Positions 25,906 to 35,119 are shown, counted from the first letter of the stretch. The stretch is DNA of 64,000 nucleotides from Nocardioides perillae (GCF_013409425.1 NZ_JACCAC010000001.1:1860001-1924000); one strand, 5' to 3'. Program-made: numbers and translations. The notes: generated by a model from the sequence alone, not told the origin.

Positions 25906-27368
25906 CCGGCGTGGTGGAGGGCTTCGAGGCCGTGATGGTCGCGCTCGGCATCGCCTTCGCGGTCTACTCCGTGCTCATCAACAGCAGCTTCCTGGTCCTC
26001 ACGGCCCTGGCCCTCGTCGACCTGTCGGGCTACCGTCGCCGCCTCGACTTCGCGGCGTACGACGAGTGGTTCCTCGACCCGAACTCCCGCGGCGTCTCGG
26101 TCCTGATGCCGGCCTACAACGAGGCCGCGACGATCGTGCAGTCGGTGCAGGCGATGACCGCGCTGCGCTACCCCGACTTCGAGGTCGTGGTGGTCGACGA
26201 CGGGTCGAAGGACGACACGGTCGAGATCCTGGTGCGCGAGTTCGACATGGTCGAGGTGCCGCTGGTGCCCGGCGGCTCGATCCCGACGAAGGGCGAGGTG
26301 CTCAGCACCTGGGTGAGCCGGCGCGGCGCGCACAACCTCGCGCTGGTGGTGAAGGGCAACGGCGGCAAGGCCGACGCGCTCAACGCCGGCATCAACCACT
26401 CCCGCAAGGAGCTGGTGTGCATGGTCGACGCCGACTCCCTGCTCGACCCCTCCGCCCTGCTCAACGTCGCGCGGCCCTTCGCCGACGACCCCGGCCGGGT
26501 GATCGCGGCCGGCGGCGTGGTGCGCGTGGCCAACGGCTCGCGCGTGGAGCGGGGCCGTGTGTCCAACCCCCGCATGCCGCGTCGCTGGCTGGCCCGCATC
26601 CAGGTCGTCGAGTACCTCCGCGCCTTCCTCGTGGGCCGCGCCGGCTGGTCGCGCGCCGGCGGGCTGCTCATCATCTCCGGCGCCTTCGGCGTCTTCCGCA
26701 AGGACGTGCTGCTCGAGGTCGGCGGGATGGCCACCGACTGCATCGGCGAGGACGCCGAGCTCGTCGTGCGGCTGCACCGGCGCCTCGGCGACGAGGACCT
26801 CGAGGGCGACGTCGTCTTCGTGCCCGAGCCGGTCGCGTGGACCGAGGTGCCGGAGGACCGCGGCGTGCTGCGCAAGCAGCGGCGCCGGTGGCACCGCGGG
26901 CTGGCCGAGATCTTCGTGCGCCACCGCGGCATGCTCTTCCGGCCCCGCTACGGCGTCATCGGCACCGTGACGATGCCCTGGTTCTTCTTCTTCGAGCTCC
27001 TGGCGCCGGTCGTCGAGGTGCTCGGCCTGGTCTACTTCGCCCTGCTGCTGGTCGCGCTGCTCCTCGACCCGTTCGTGGCCTACGAGCTGCAGACCCTGAA
27101 CGTGCCCTTCGCCTCGCTGCTGCTGACCGCCTCGATCCTCTTCGCGATCTTCGTGACGCTGGTGGCCCTCCTGGCCGAGGAGGTCTCCTTCCGCCGCTAC
27201 CGCGGCGTGCCCGACCTGCTGCGCGCCGTGCTCGCGGCGGTCGAGGAGAACTTCGGCTACCGCCAGCTCAACGCCTTCTGGCGCCTCGGCGGCATCGTCG
27301 AGGTGCTCCGCCGCTCCGCGCACGACTGGGGCGACATGCAGCGCAAGGGCTTCCAGACCGGTGACTAG
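25902..27368 (+). CDS. Membrane family 2 glycosyltransferase, likely processive polysaccharide synthase
   Basis: A 488-residue GT-A transferase. One N-terminal membrane helix precedes the catalytic domain, with Asp99-Asp100 (VVVDDGSKDD), DAD at 176-178, the general-base motif GED at 282-284 and QRRRW at 326-330. These are the D,D,D,QxxRW set of processive enzymes such as PgaC, HasA and BcsA. Two or three C-terminal membrane helices follow (about 345-440). It probably polymerises a sugar nucleotide and exports the product. The sugar cannot be deduced. It overlaps the kinase gene by eight bases. The neighbouring phosphorelay genes suggest that synthesis is signal-controlled. Confidence 0.88.
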   Translation: MTGVVEGFEAVMVALGIAFAVYSVLINSSFLVLTALALVDLSGYRRRLDFAAYDEWFLDPNSRGVSVLMPAYNEAATIVQSVQAMTALRYPDFEVVVVDDGSKDDTVEILVREFDMVEVPLVPGGSIPTKGEVLSTWVSRRGAHNLALVVKGNGGKADALNAGINHSRKELVCMVDADSLLDPSALLNVARPFADDPGRVIAAGGVVRVANGSRVERGRVSNPRMPRRWLARIQVVEYLRAFLVGRAGWSRAGGLLIISGAFGVFRKDVLLEVGGMATDCIGEDAELVVRLHRRLGDEDLEGDVVFVPEPVAWTEVPEDRGVLRKQRRRWHRGLAEIFVRHRGMLFRPRYGVIGTVTMPWFFFFELLAPVVEVLGLVYFALLLVALLLDPFVAYELQTLNVPFASLLLTASILFAIFVTLVALLAEEVSFRRYRGVPDLLRAVLAAVEENFGYRQLNAFWRLGGIVEVLRRSAHDWGDMQRKGFQTGD

Positions 27369-28992
27369 CACCCGGTCCGGACGTCGGCCCCGACCCGCGC
27401 CCGCGGGCGGGTCGACCGGCACGGTCGCGGGCCTGCTGCGGCGCGTGCAGGCGCTGGCGCTGGTCGGTGTGCTGCTGCTGGGCGTCCTCGGTCTCGCGGG
27501 CGCCGTGCTGTCGCTGCGCGCCACCTCCACGCTGACCGACGAGCTCATGCCCGTGCAGTCGGCCAACGACTCCGTCCTGCAGGCACTCACCGACGCGGAG
27601 ACGGGCGTGCGGGCCTACAGCCTGACCGGGCTCCGGACGACCTTGGGACCCTACTTCGCCGGCATCGCCGAGCTGCCCGGCCACGAGCGCGTCCTGCGCC
27701 AGTACGCGGAGGGCGACGCCGAGCTCGCCGAGCTGGTCGCGGCGCAGGAGGACGCCGCCCAGGCGTGGCTCGACGGCTACGCCGCGCCCAAGCTCGCCGG
27801 GCCGGGAGGGCCGGGGGCCTTCGACGCGGAGCTCTTCGCGACCGGGAGGGCCCGCTTCGACGCGTTGCGCACGCGGCACGCGGCGGTGAGCGAGGCCTTG
27901 ACCGACCGGGTCGTGGCGATCGAGGAGGACACCCGGCGCCGCCTGGTCGCCCTGGTCATCGGCACGGGGCTCGTCCTCGCCGCCCTCCTCGCCGGTGCCC
28001 TGGTCGGCACGCGCCGCCTCGACCGCGAGGTGGTGGTGCCGCTCGCCCGGCTCGAGGACACCGTGCACGCCCTCACCCAGGCCCGGCAGGGCGCCCGGGC
28101 GCCCGAGGCCGGACGCCGCGAGGTGCGCTCGGTCGCCGTCGCCCTCAACGAGCTCGCCGAGGCGCAGGAGCGGGCCCGCGCCGTCGAGGAGCAGGTGCGC
28201 GACGAGCTGCGCCGCCTCGACGCGGCACGCACCGACTTCGTCTCCAACGTCTCCCACGAGCTGCGCACCCCGCTCACCACCATCGCGGGCTACGTCGAGA
28301 TGGTCGCCGACGAGTTCGAGGGCGAGCTCTCGCCGCGCCACGAGCGGATGCTCGACGCCGGCCGCCGCAACGTCGAGCGGCTGCGCAGCCTCATCGACGA
28401 CATCCTCACCCTCTCGCGCGCCGAGAGCCCGAGCACCGACCTGCAGACGGTGTCGCTGCGCGACGTGGTCGCCGACTGCGTCGTCGACCTGCGCATGACG
28501 GCGAGCGGTCGCGGGGTCGACCTCGCGCTCGCCCAGGACCGTCGCGACCCGCTGCTCGTGCTCGCCGACCCCGGTCAGCTCTCCCGCGCCGTGCTCAACC
28601 TGCTGAGCAACGCGGTGAAGTTCAGCCCGGAGGGCGGCAGCGTCGAGGTGACCAGCCGCCGGGAGGGCGAGGCGCTGGTGCTGACCGTCGCCGACCACGG
28701 CATCGGCATCCCCGCGGCCGAGCTGGCGCAGCTCGGCACCCGCTTCTTCCGCGCCTCCAACGCCGTCGACCAGTCGATCCCCGGCACCGGCCTGGGGCTG
28801 CGCATCGTGCAGACGATCCTCGAGCACCACGGCGGCCGGCTCCACCTGGCGTCGGTGGTGGGGGAGGGCACGACCGCCACCGTGCGGCTGCCCGCGCAGG
28901 CGCGGGAGCAGGGGGCGGAGCTGCAGGGACCGCAGCCGCAGTCGGAGCCGGAGCCGCAGCCAGAGCCGGAGCCGCAGCCGGGAACACCGTGA
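27361..28992 (+). CDS. CHASE3-domain sensor histidine kinase
   Basis: A 543-residue membrane kinase. Membrane helix 1 (about 30-52) is followed by an extracytoplasmic CHASE3-like domain (about 55-190, with DAETGVRAYSLTG), membrane helix 2 (196-216), HAMP, HisKA with His299 in NVSHELRTPL, and HATPase with Asn417 (LLSNAVKFSP), GIGIP and GTGLGL. The C terminus has a Pro/Glu/Gln repeat tail (about 520-541) of unknown role. It is the last gene of the string and the evident partner of the single-domain regulator at 24388. CHASE3 domains are found in sensors of envelope or extracellular conditions. Confidence 0.9.
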   Translation: MTSTRSGRRPRPAPAGGSTGTVAGLLRRVQALALVGVLLLGVLGLAGAVLSLRATSTLTDELMPVQSANDSVLQALTDAETGVRAYSLTGLRTTLGPYFAGIAELPGHERVLRQYAEGDAELAELVAAQEDAAQAWLDGYAAPKLAGPGGPGAFDAELFATGRARFDALRTRHAAVSEALTDRVVAIEEDTRRRLVALVIGTGLVLAALLAGALVGTRRLDREVVVPLARLEDTVHALTQARQGARAPEAGRREVRSVAVALNELAEAQERARAVEEQVRDELRRLDAARTDFVSNVSHELRTPLTTIAGYVEMVADEFEGELSPRHERMLDAGRRNVERLRSLIDDILTLSRAESPSTDLQTVSLRDVVADCVVDLRMTASGRGVDLALAQDRRDPLLVLADPGQLSRAVLNLLSNAVKFSPEGGSVEVTSRREGEALVLTVADHGIGIPAAELAQLGTRFFRASNAVDQSIPGTGLGLRIVQTILEHHGGRLHLASVVGEGTTATVRLPAQAREQGAELQGPQPQSEPEPQPEPEPQPGTP

Positions 28993-29092
28993 TTCGCGTC
29001 GGTGTTCGCACCAGTGGCACACTTGCGTGCTGGTTCCGGCTCACACCGCGCGCGCCCGGCGCACGGTGACCCGGCGACTGAGAGGACACCCC

Positions 29093-29314
29093 GTGCAGAA
29101 GGACATCCACCCCGACTACGTGCCGACCCAGGTGACCTGCACCTGCGGCGCGTCGTTCACCACCCGCAGCACCGCGACGAGCGGCACGATGCACGCCGAC
29201 GTCTGCTCGCAGTGCCACCCGTTCTACACCGGCAAGCAGAAGATCCTCGACACCGGTGGTCGCGTCGCCCGCTTCGAGGCGCGCTACGCGAAGGCCAAGC
29301 AGGCCCAGAAGTAG
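29093..29314 (+). CDS. rpmE: 50S ribosomal protein L31, zinc-binding form
   Basis: A 73-residue L31 beginning [15 protein letters not shown]. Zinc ligands are seen as CTC near residues 16-18 and CSQC near 37-40, so this is the C+ (zinc) paralogue type that is lost from ribosomes on zinc limitation in some bacteria. A GAGAGGA ribosome site precedes the GTG. In M. tuberculosis it directly follows rho; here the four-gene signalling cassette intervenes. Confidence 0.95.
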   Translation: MQKDIHPDYVPTQVTCTCGASFTTRSTATSGTMHADVCSQCHPFYTGKQKILDTGGRVARFEARYAKAKQAQK

Positions 29315-29320
29315 CACCTC

Positions 29321-29362
29321 CACGAGCGCCGGTCACCGCCCCTGCGGTGGCCGGCGCTCGTG
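29321..29362 (+). terminator. Hairpin terminator after rpmE
   Basis: Twelve perfect base pairs (arms CACGAGCGCCGG and CCGGCGCTCGTG) extended by a G-T pair and four more pairs, with an eight-base loop. It starts six bases after the rpmE stop and separates it from prfA. Confidence 0.75.
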
Positions 29363-29402
29363 CGTCCGGCCCTGCTCGCCCGTCCGTTGGAGGAGACCGC
29401 CC

Positions 29403-30482
29403 GTGTTCGAGGCCGTCCACGCCCTCGTGGAGGAGCACGCCACCCTCGAGGAGCGGCTCGCCGACCCGGCCGTCCACGCCGACCCGCGCCTGGCCAAGCG
29501 CCTCAACCAGCGCTACGCCGAGCTGTCGGCGGTCGTCCGCACCTGGCAGGAGTGGCAGCAGCTCGGTGACGACGCCGCCGCGGCGGCCGAGCTCGGCGCG
29601 GAGGACCCCGCCTTCGCGGCGGAGGCCGAGGAGCTCGCCGCGCGTCACGGCGAGGTCGCCGAGCGGCTGCGCCAGCTGCTGGCCCCGCGCGACCCCGCCG
29701 ACGCCAAGGACGCGATCCTCGAGCTGAAGTCGGGGGAGGGCGGCGAGGAGTCCGCGCTGTTCGCCGGCGACCTGTTGCGCATGTACACCCGCTTCGCCGA
29801 GCAGCGCGGGTGGCGCACCGAGGTCCTCGACGCCACCGTGTCCGACCTCGGGGGCTACAAGTCGGTCACGCTCGCCGTGCAGGCCACGGGCACGCCGGGG
29901 CCCGGCGAGGCGCCGTACGCCCTGCTGAAGTTCGAGGCGGGCGTCCACCGCGTGCAGCGGGTGCCCGTCACCGAGTCGCAGGGGCGGGTGCACACGAGCG
30001 CCGCCGGCGTGCTGGTGCTGCCCGAGGCCGAGCCGGTCGACGTGGAGGTCGACGACGCCGACCTGCGCATCGACGTCTTCCGCTCCTCCGGCCCCGGTGG
30101 TCAGAGCGTGAACACCACCGACTCGGCCGTGCGCATCACGCACCTGCCGTCCGGCATCGTCGTCAGCTGCCAGAACGAGAAGAGCCAGCTGCAGAACAAG
30201 GAGCAGGCGCTGCGCATCCTGCGCTCGCGGCTGCTGGCGGCCGCCGAGGAGCAGGCCGCCGCCGCGGCCTCCGACGTGCGCCGCAGCCAGGTGCGCACGG
30301 TCGACCGCTCCGAGCGGATCCGCACCTACCACTACCCGGAGAACCGCATCTCCGACCACCGCACCGGCTACAAGGCGCACAACCTCGACCAGGTGCTCGA
30401 CGGCGACCTCGGGCCGGTCGTCGAGTCGTGCGTGCGCGCCGACACCGAGGCGCGGCTCGCCGCGCTGGAGACCTCGTCGTGA
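29403..30482 (+). CDS. prfA: Peptide chain release factor 1
   Basis: A 359-residue class I release factor that reads UAA and UAG. The codon-recognition PxT motif is PVT in [14 protein letters not shown], and the peptidyl-hydrolysis GGQ is at residues 232-234 ([10 protein letters not shown]). The GTG at 29403 has a GGAGGAG-like ribosome site. It overlaps prmC by four bases. PrmC methylates the GGQ glutamine, so the pairing is functional and conserved. Confidence 0.97.
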   Translation: MFEAVHALVEEHATLEERLADPAVHADPRLAKRLNQRYAELSAVVRTWQEWQQLGDDAAAAAELGAEDPAFAAEAEELAARHGEVAERLRQLLAPRDPADAKDAILELKSGEGGEESALFAGDLLRMYTRFAEQRGWRTEVLDATVSDLGGYKSVTLAVQATGTPGPGEAPYALLKFEAGVHRVQRVPVTESQGRVHTSAAGVLVLPEAEPVDVEVDDADLRIDVFRSSGPGGQSVNTTDSAVRITHLPSGIVVSCQNEKSQLQNKEQALRILRSRLLAAAEEQAAAAASDVRRSQVRTVDRSERIRTYHYPENRISDHRTGYKAHNLDQVLDGDLGPVVESCVRADTEARLAALETSS

Positions 30483-31330
30483 CGCCGCGCGGGCTGCTCG
30501 CCGCCGCGGCGGTGCAGCTCGCCGAGGCCGGGGTCGCCTCGCCGGAGGCCGACGCGCGGCTGCTCCTCGCCCACGTCCTCGCCGTGCCGCTCGGCCGGCT
30601 CCCGCTGGTCGAGGCGGTCGACGCCGACCACCAGGAGCAGTACGCCGCGCTCGTCGCCCGCCGCGCCGCCCGGGTGCCGGTGCAGCATCTCACCGGCACC
30701 GCGGCCTTCCGCCACGTCGAGCTGGCGGTGGGCCCGGGGGTCTTCGTGCCGCGCCCCGAGACCGAGCTGCTCGCGGGGTGGGCGGTGGAGCAGCTGCGCG
30801 CGCGGGTGGCAGCGGGGGAGGAGCCCGTGGTGGTGGACCTGTGCACCGGGTCGGGCGCGATCGCCCGCGCGCTCGCCGACGAGGTGCCGCAGGCGCGGGT
30901 GCACGCCGCCGAGCTGGACCCGGGCGCCCACGCCTGGGCGGAGCGCAACCTCGCCGGCACCGGGGTCGTGCTGGAGCTGGCCGACCTGGCCGCGGCCTTC
31001 CCCGAGCTCGACGGCGGGGTCGACGTCGTCGTCAGCAACCCGCCGTACGTCCCGCTCGAGGCGTGGGAGTCCGTGGCGACCGAGGCCCGCGAGCACGACC
31101 CCCACCTCGCGCTCTTCTCCGGTGACGACGGCCTCGACGCGATCCGCGCGCTCGAGGTGCGCGCGGCCGCGCTGCTGCGACCCGGCGGCCGGCTGGGCTT
31201 CGAGCACGCCGACGTGCAGGGCGCGTCCGCCCCCGCGGTGCTCACCGCCACCGGGCGGTGGGCCGAGGTGCGCGACCACCGCGACCTCGCCGGGCGTCCG
31301 CGCTTCACGACGGCGCGGCTGGCACGATGA
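30479..31330 (+). CDS. prmC: Release factor glutamine methyltransferase
   Basis: A 283-residue SAM-dependent enzyme that N5-methylates the glutamine of the GGQ motif in RF1 and RF2. The N-terminal helical domain recognises the factor. The SAM motif is [15 protein letters not shown] and the catalytic NPPY is at 187-190 ([10 protein letters not shown]). The GTG start overlaps prfA by four bases (GTGA), and its stop overlaps the next gene by four bases (ATGA). Confidence 0.95.
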   Translation: MTPRGLLAAAAVQLAEAGVASPEADARLLLAHVLAVPLGRLPLVEAVDADHQEQYAALVARRAARVPVQHLTGTAAFRHVELAVGPGVFVPRPETELLAGWAVEQLRARVAAGEEPVVVDLCTGSGAIARALADEVPQARVHAAELDPGAHAWAERNLAGTGVVLELADLAAAFPELDGGVDVVVSNPPYVPLEAWESVATEAREHDPHLALFSGDDGLDAIRALEVRAAALLRPGGRLGFEHADVQGASAPAVLTATGRWAEVRDHRDLAGRPRFTTARLAR

Positions 31331-32082
31331 GCCCCATGAGCGAGCGCTACCCCACCGGCACCGACGAGGAGCGCGAGGCGGCGGTCGAGGCCGCCACCCT
31401 CGCCGTGCGCCGCGGCGAGCTGGTCGTGCTGCCCACCGACACCGTCTACGGCATCGGCGCCGACGCCTTCGACCCGGCGGCCGTGCGCGCGCTGCTGGCC
31501 GCGAAGGGCCGCGGGCGCGACATGCCGCCGCCGGTGCTCATCAGCGCGGCGACCACGCTCGACGCGCTCGCGACCGCGCTGCCGGGCTACGCCCGCGCGC
31601 TGGTCGAGGAGTTCTGGCCCGGGCCGCTCACCCTCGTGTGCCGCCAGCAGACCTCGCTGCAGTGGGACCTCGGCGAGACCCGCGGCACCGTCGCCGTGCG
31701 CATGCCCGACCACCCCGTCGCGCTCGAGGTGCTCGAGCGCACCGGGCCGCTCGCCGTCAGCTCGGCCAACCTCTCGGGCAGCCCCGCCGCGACGTCCGCC
31801 GACGACGCGGAGCGGATGCTGGGGGAGTCGGTCGCGGTCATCGTCGACGACGGCCCCTCGCCGCGCCGCGACGCCTCCACCATCGTCGACGTCACCGGGG
31901 CCCAGGGGCGGGTGCTGCGCGAGGGCGCGCTGCCCCTCGAGGCGCTCAACGCCGTGCTCGAGCCGCTCGGCGCCACCCTCACCGAGGAGGGCGCGGAGGA
32001 GGAGGCGGAGGAGGCGGAGGTCGACCCCGTCCACGGCGCCGACGCACCCGCTGAGGGCACGGACCACCCCGAGCGGGCCTGA
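31327..32082 (+). CDS. L-threonylcarbamoyladenylate synthase (TsaC/Sua5/YrdC family)
   Basis: A 251-residue YrdC-fold protein that makes threonylcarbamoyl-AMP from threonine, bicarbonate and ATP for the t6A modification of tRNAs reading ANN codons. The N-terminal part has VVLPTDTVYGIGADAF and AAKGRGRDMPPPVLI; the later signature is AVSSANLSGSPAATS. The C-terminal 30 residues are an acidic Glu/Ala tail, shorter than a Sua5 domain. It is the Rv1301 equivalent and overlaps prmC by four bases. Confidence 0.92.
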   Translation: MSPMSERYPTGTDEEREAAVEAATLAVRRGELVVLPTDTVYGIGADAFDPAAVRALLAAKGRGRDMPPPVLISAATTLDALATALPGYARALVEEFWPGPLTLVCRQQTSLQWDLGETRGTVAVRMPDHPVALEVLERTGPLAVSSANLSGSPAATSADDAERMLGESVAVIVDDGPSPRRDASTIVDVTGAQGRVLREGALPLEALNAVLEPLGATLTEEGAEEEAEEAEVDPVHGADAPAEGTDHPERA

Positions 32083-32089
32083 CGGTCGC

Positions 32090-33265
32090 GTGCGCGAGTA
32101 CCTCCTGGTCTTCCTCGTCGCCGCCTCGGTCACCTACCTGCTGACCGTCGTGGCCCGCGAGATCGCGCTGCGCACCGGCGCGGTCGCCGCCGTGCGCGAC
32201 CGCGATGTGCACGCCGAGCCCATCCCCTACCTCGGCGGGCTCGCGATGCTCGGCGGCCTCGTCGCGGCGTACGTCGTGGCGCGCGAGCTCCCGTTCCTCT
32301 CCCGCGGGGGCGAGGAGGTGCTGCGCCCGGCCGGGGTCGTGCTGGTCGCGGGTGCGCTGATCTGCTTCGTCGGGGTGCTCGACGACATCTTCGACCTCGA
32401 CGCGCTCACGAAGTTCGGCGGGCAGGTGCTCGCGGCCGGGCTGATGGCCGCCCTGGGCGTGCAGTACGTCTTCTTCCCGGGCCCGGGCGGCACCTTCTTC
32501 TCCCTCGACGCGACCCAGGGCGGCCTGCTGACCGTGCTGGTCGTGGTCGCGACCGTCAACGCGGTCAACTTCGTCGACGGCCTCGACGGCCTGGCCGCGG
32601 GGGTGGTCGGCGTGGGCGCCGTGGCGTTCTTCGCCTTCTGCTACCAGCTGGCCAACGTCAACGGCCAGAGCCTCGCGATCACCGGGGCGATCTTGAGCGT
32701 CGCGCTCGCGGGGGCCTGCACGGGCTTCATCCCGCACAACTTCCACCCCGCCCGGCTCTTCATGGGCGACTCGGGGTCGATGCTCATCGGACTGGTGCTC
32801 TCGGCGTCGGCGATCACGCTGACCGGCCAGTTCCCGGCCGGTGACCTCTCCCAGGGCGCGGGCGGCTCGGAGGCGAGCCTGCTGCCGACGCTGCTGCCGA
32901 TCCTGCTGCCGGTCTCGATCCTCGTGGTGCCGCTGGTCGACCTGGTGCTGGCCGTGGTGCGCCGCACCCGTGCCGGGCGCTCGCCCTTCGCCCCCGACAA
33001 GCTGCACCTGCACCACCGGCTGCTCGAGATCGGGCACTCCCACCGCCGCGCGGTGCTGATCATGTGGTCGTGGGCCGCGCTCTTCGGCTTCGGCACGGTG
33101 CTGGTGAGCCTCGCGACCGGACCGCGGATGTGGGCCCTCCTGGGCACGATGGTCGCCGCCACGCTGGCGGCGACCTTCCTGCTGCCCGTCGTGCGCGGCG
33201 TGCCGATGCTCGACGAGGACGACACCCCCGCGCCCGAGGACGCCGCCGGCCCGCTCCCGGGCTGA
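32090..33265 (+). CDS. wecA: Polyprenyl-phosphate GlcNAc-1-phosphate transferase (WecA/Rfe type)
   Basis: A 391-residue MraY/WecA-family membrane enzyme with about ten helices. Conserved cytosolic loops include DRDVHAEPIPYLGGLAM, the Asp pair in GVLDDIFDLDALTKF, the catalytic NAVNFVDGLDGLAAG, and a FMGDSGSMLIGL loop. The HLHHR-type segment LHLHHRLLEIGHS supports the WecA group. It transfers GlcNAc-1-phosphate to decaprenyl phosphate and so starts a linkage unit or other wall polymer. It corresponds to Rv1302, placed before the atp operon. GTG start, seven bases after the upstream gene. Confidence 0.92.
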   Translation: MREYLLVFLVAASVTYLLTVVAREIALRTGAVAAVRDRDVHAEPIPYLGGLAMLGGLVAAYVVARELPFLSRGGEEVLRPAGVVLVAGALICFVGVLDDIFDLDALTKFGGQVLAAGLMAALGVQYVFFPGPGGTFFSLDATQGGLLTVLVVVATVNAVNFVDGLDGLAAGVVGVGAVAFFAFCYQLANVNGQSLAITGAILSVALAGACTGFIPHNFHPARLFMGDSGSMLIGLVLSASAITLTGQFPAGDLSQGAGGSEASLLPTLLPILLPVSILVVPLVDLVLAVVRRTRAGRSPFAPDKLHLHHRLLEIGHSHRRAVLIMWSWAALFGFGTVLVSLATGPRMWALLGTMVAATLAATFLLPVVRGVPMLDEDDTPAPEDAAGPLPG

Positions 33266-33317
33266 CCGGACCGGGGGAGCGGTCTCGAGGTACCCCGGGT
33301 ACGGCCGCCCCCAGACT

Positions 33318-33335
33318 TTGTGCTAACTTTCACAA
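33318..33335. promoter_or_regulatory. Rex-like redox operator before the ATP synthase operon
   Basis: TTGTG-CTAACTTT-CACAA has the exact 18-bp geometry of the Rex operator (TTGTGAAnnnnTTCACAA), differing at two of the fourteen specified positions. It lies 56 bases before the first gene of the atp cluster, in a region much more AT-rich than its surroundings, and may overlap the promoter. Rex is an NADH/NAD-sensing repressor reported to act on respiratory and ATP synthase genes in Streptomyces. Its gene is not in this window. Confidence 0.6.
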
Positions 33336-33391
33336 GCGCCCACCGAGAGGGTGGGAGCACTCGCCCGACCCCCAGCAGAACGGCCGCCACC

Positions 33392-33907
33392 ATGACGACC
33401 GAGTCGACGCAGGCACCCCGCGGAGCAGCCGCTCCCGGCAGCGTGACCGTGCTCCTCGGCGCCGCCGTCGCCGCCCTGGTCGCCGGGCTCGTCCTCGCGC
33501 TGGTGGGTGGCACGACCACCGGCACGGCCGCGGCCTTCGGTGCCGTGGCCGGCACGCTGCTCGTGGTGGTGGTGCTGGCCGCAGGGGCCCTGACCGTGGG
33601 CCTCGTGGCCGGTGCGCTTCCGACCGCCTCGCTGCTGGTCGCGCTGCTGACCTACACCCTGCAGGTGCTGCTGCTCGGCCTGGCCTTCCTGGCGCTGCGC
33701 GACTCCGGGCTGCTCGACGGCACCCTCGACCCCCGCTGGGTCGCCGGCGGCGTCGTGGCCGGCACGCTGGTGTGGCTGGTGGCCCAGGTGGTGCTCACGG
33801 TGCGCGTGCGCATCCCCGTCTACGACCTCCCCGCGTCGAGCCCGACGCAGCCCGCTCCGAGCCCCTCGCCGGCCGCTCCGGAGGCGCCCGAGGCAGGTGC
33901 GCGGTGA
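33392..33907 (+). CDS. AtpI-like membrane protein of the ATP synthase operon
   Basis: A 171-residue protein with four hydrophobic helices (roughly residues 15-35, 40-62, 65-90 and 112-132) and a Pro/Ala-rich cytoplasmic tail. Its position between wecA and the ATP synthase genes equals Rv1303 and the Streptomyces atpI gene, whose products are thought to assist c-ring assembly or ion supply. Sequence alone gives only the topology. The internal ATG at 33392 is preferred because the upstream GTG at 33320 lies in the Rex-like site. Confidence 0.65.
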   Translation: MTTESTQAPRGAAAPGSVTVLLGAAVAALVAGLVLALVGGTTTGTAAAFGAVAGTLLVVVVLAAGALTVGLVAGALPTASLLVALLTYTLQVLLLGLAFLALRDSGLLDGTLDPRWVAGGVVAGTLVWLVAQVVLTVRVRIPVYDLPASSPTQPAPSPSPAAPEAPEAGAR

Positions 33908-33937
33908 CCCGGCGCGGCTGCTACAGTCCGGCACGCG

Positions 33938-34183
33938 ATGGCTCAGCCAGGACCCTCCTCCCCACGAGCGCCGCACGAGAGCTCCGACGGTCACCAGGGC
34001 GATCCCTGGCACGCCTTCGGCTACCTCGTGGCCGGTGTGCTGGTGTACGGGCTGGTCGGCTGGGGGCTGGACCGGTGGCTCGGGACCTCGTTCCTGGTGG
34101 TCGTCGGGATCCTGCTCGGTGCGGTCCTGGGCCTCTACATGACCTGGGCCCGGTTCAACCGGCCGCCCGCAGACGAGACGTAG
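33938..34183 (+). CDS. AtpZ/AtpI-like small membrane protein (81 aa)
   Basis: An 81-residue protein with two helices: GYLVAGVLVYGLVGWGLDRWL and FLVVVGILLGAVLGLYMTW. The GWGLDRWLGTSFL linker followed by VGILLGAVLG is characteristic of the AtpZ / putative F0F1-ATPase subunit family that accompanies atp operons. The ATG at 33938 follows a TACAGT hexamer by about 13 bases. It probably aids assembly of Fo. Confidence 0.75.
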   Translation: MAQPGPSSPRAPHESSDGHQGDPWHAFGYLVAGVLVYGLVGWGLDRWLGTSFLVVVGILLGAVLGLYMTWARFNRPPADET

Positions 34184-34208
34184 CAGTGCAGACGACACAG
34201 GAGACACC

Positions 34209-35042
34209 GTGAGCCTGATCGCCACGACCGTGGTCCGTGCCGCCGAGGGCGAGGGTTTCACCGCGCCGGGGCCGAGCAGCTTCGAGTACCCCCCGATCGG
34301 TGGCTCCACCTCGGTGGACGTCCTCGGCCTCAGCATCGACCTCGCGGTCACCAAGCCGATGCTGCAGCTGGTGCTGGCCGCCGTGCTCGTCTTCGGCTTC
34401 TTCTACGCCGCGGCCCGCAAGGGCGCGATGGTGCCGGGCAAGCTGCAGTACGTCGGCGAGGAGGCCTACGGCTTCGTCCGCAACTCGATCGCGCGCGACA
34501 TCATCGGCAGCCACGACTTCGCGCGGTTCGTGCCCTACCTCTTCGCGCTCTTCTTCTTCATCCTCTTCAACAACTTCATGGGCTCGATCCCGGGCATCAA
34601 CTTCCCGACGTTCTCGCGCTCGGGCATGGTCTACGGCCTGGCCGCCCTGAGCTGGGTCATCTACAACGCGGTCGGCATCAAGAAGCACGGCTTCGTCGGC
34701 TACTTCAAGCTGCAGTCGGTGCCCTCCGGCGTGAAGGGCCCCATCCTCGCGCTGCTGATCCCGCTGGAGTTCCTCTCCAACATCGTCGTCCGCCCGGTCA
34801 CCCTGGCGCTGCGACTCTTCGCGAACATGCTCGCGGGCCACCTGCTGATCATCCTGTTCGCGGTCGGCGGCGAGTACCTCCTGCTCGAGATGTCCGCGGC
34901 CTACGCGCCGGTCGGCATCCTCGCCTGGATCATGTTCATCGCGATCTCCTTCCTGGAGCTGCTGGTGCAGTTCCTGCAGGCCTACGTCTTCGTCCTCCTC
35001 AACGCCATGTACATCCAGGGCGCGCTGGCGGACGAGCACTGA
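34209..35042 (+). CDS. atpB: ATP synthase subunit a (Fo)
   Basis: A 277-residue membrane subunit that forms the proton half-channels next to the c ring. The essential arginine is Arg202 in TLALRLFANMLAGHLL. Helices are visible at VTKPMLQLVLAAVLVFGFF, YLFALFFFILFNNFMG and the C-terminal FIAISFLELLVQFLQAYVFV. The GTG start lies 25 bases after the AtpZ-like gene. The order is the usual atpB-E-F-H-A-G-D-C. Confidence 0.96.
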   Translation: MSLIATTVVRAAEGEGFTAPGPSSFEYPPIGGSTSVDVLGLSIDLAVTKPMLQLVLAAVLVFGFFYAAARKGAMVPGKLQYVGEEAYGFVRNSIARDIIGSHDFARFVPYLFALFFFILFNNFMGSIPGINFPTFSRSGMVYGLAALSWVIYNAVGIKKHGFVGYFKLQSVPSGVKGPILALLIPLEFLSNIVVRPVTLALRLFANMLAGHLLIILFAVGGEYLLLEMSAAYAPVGILAWIMFIAISFLELLVQFLQAYVFVLLNAMYIQGALADEH

Positions 35043-35119
35043 GGCGCACGACCCGCACGACCGGCACCTCCCTCCCGACCCCCTAGTTCTCGCACCGAGA
35101 AAACCCGAAAGGAAGCATC

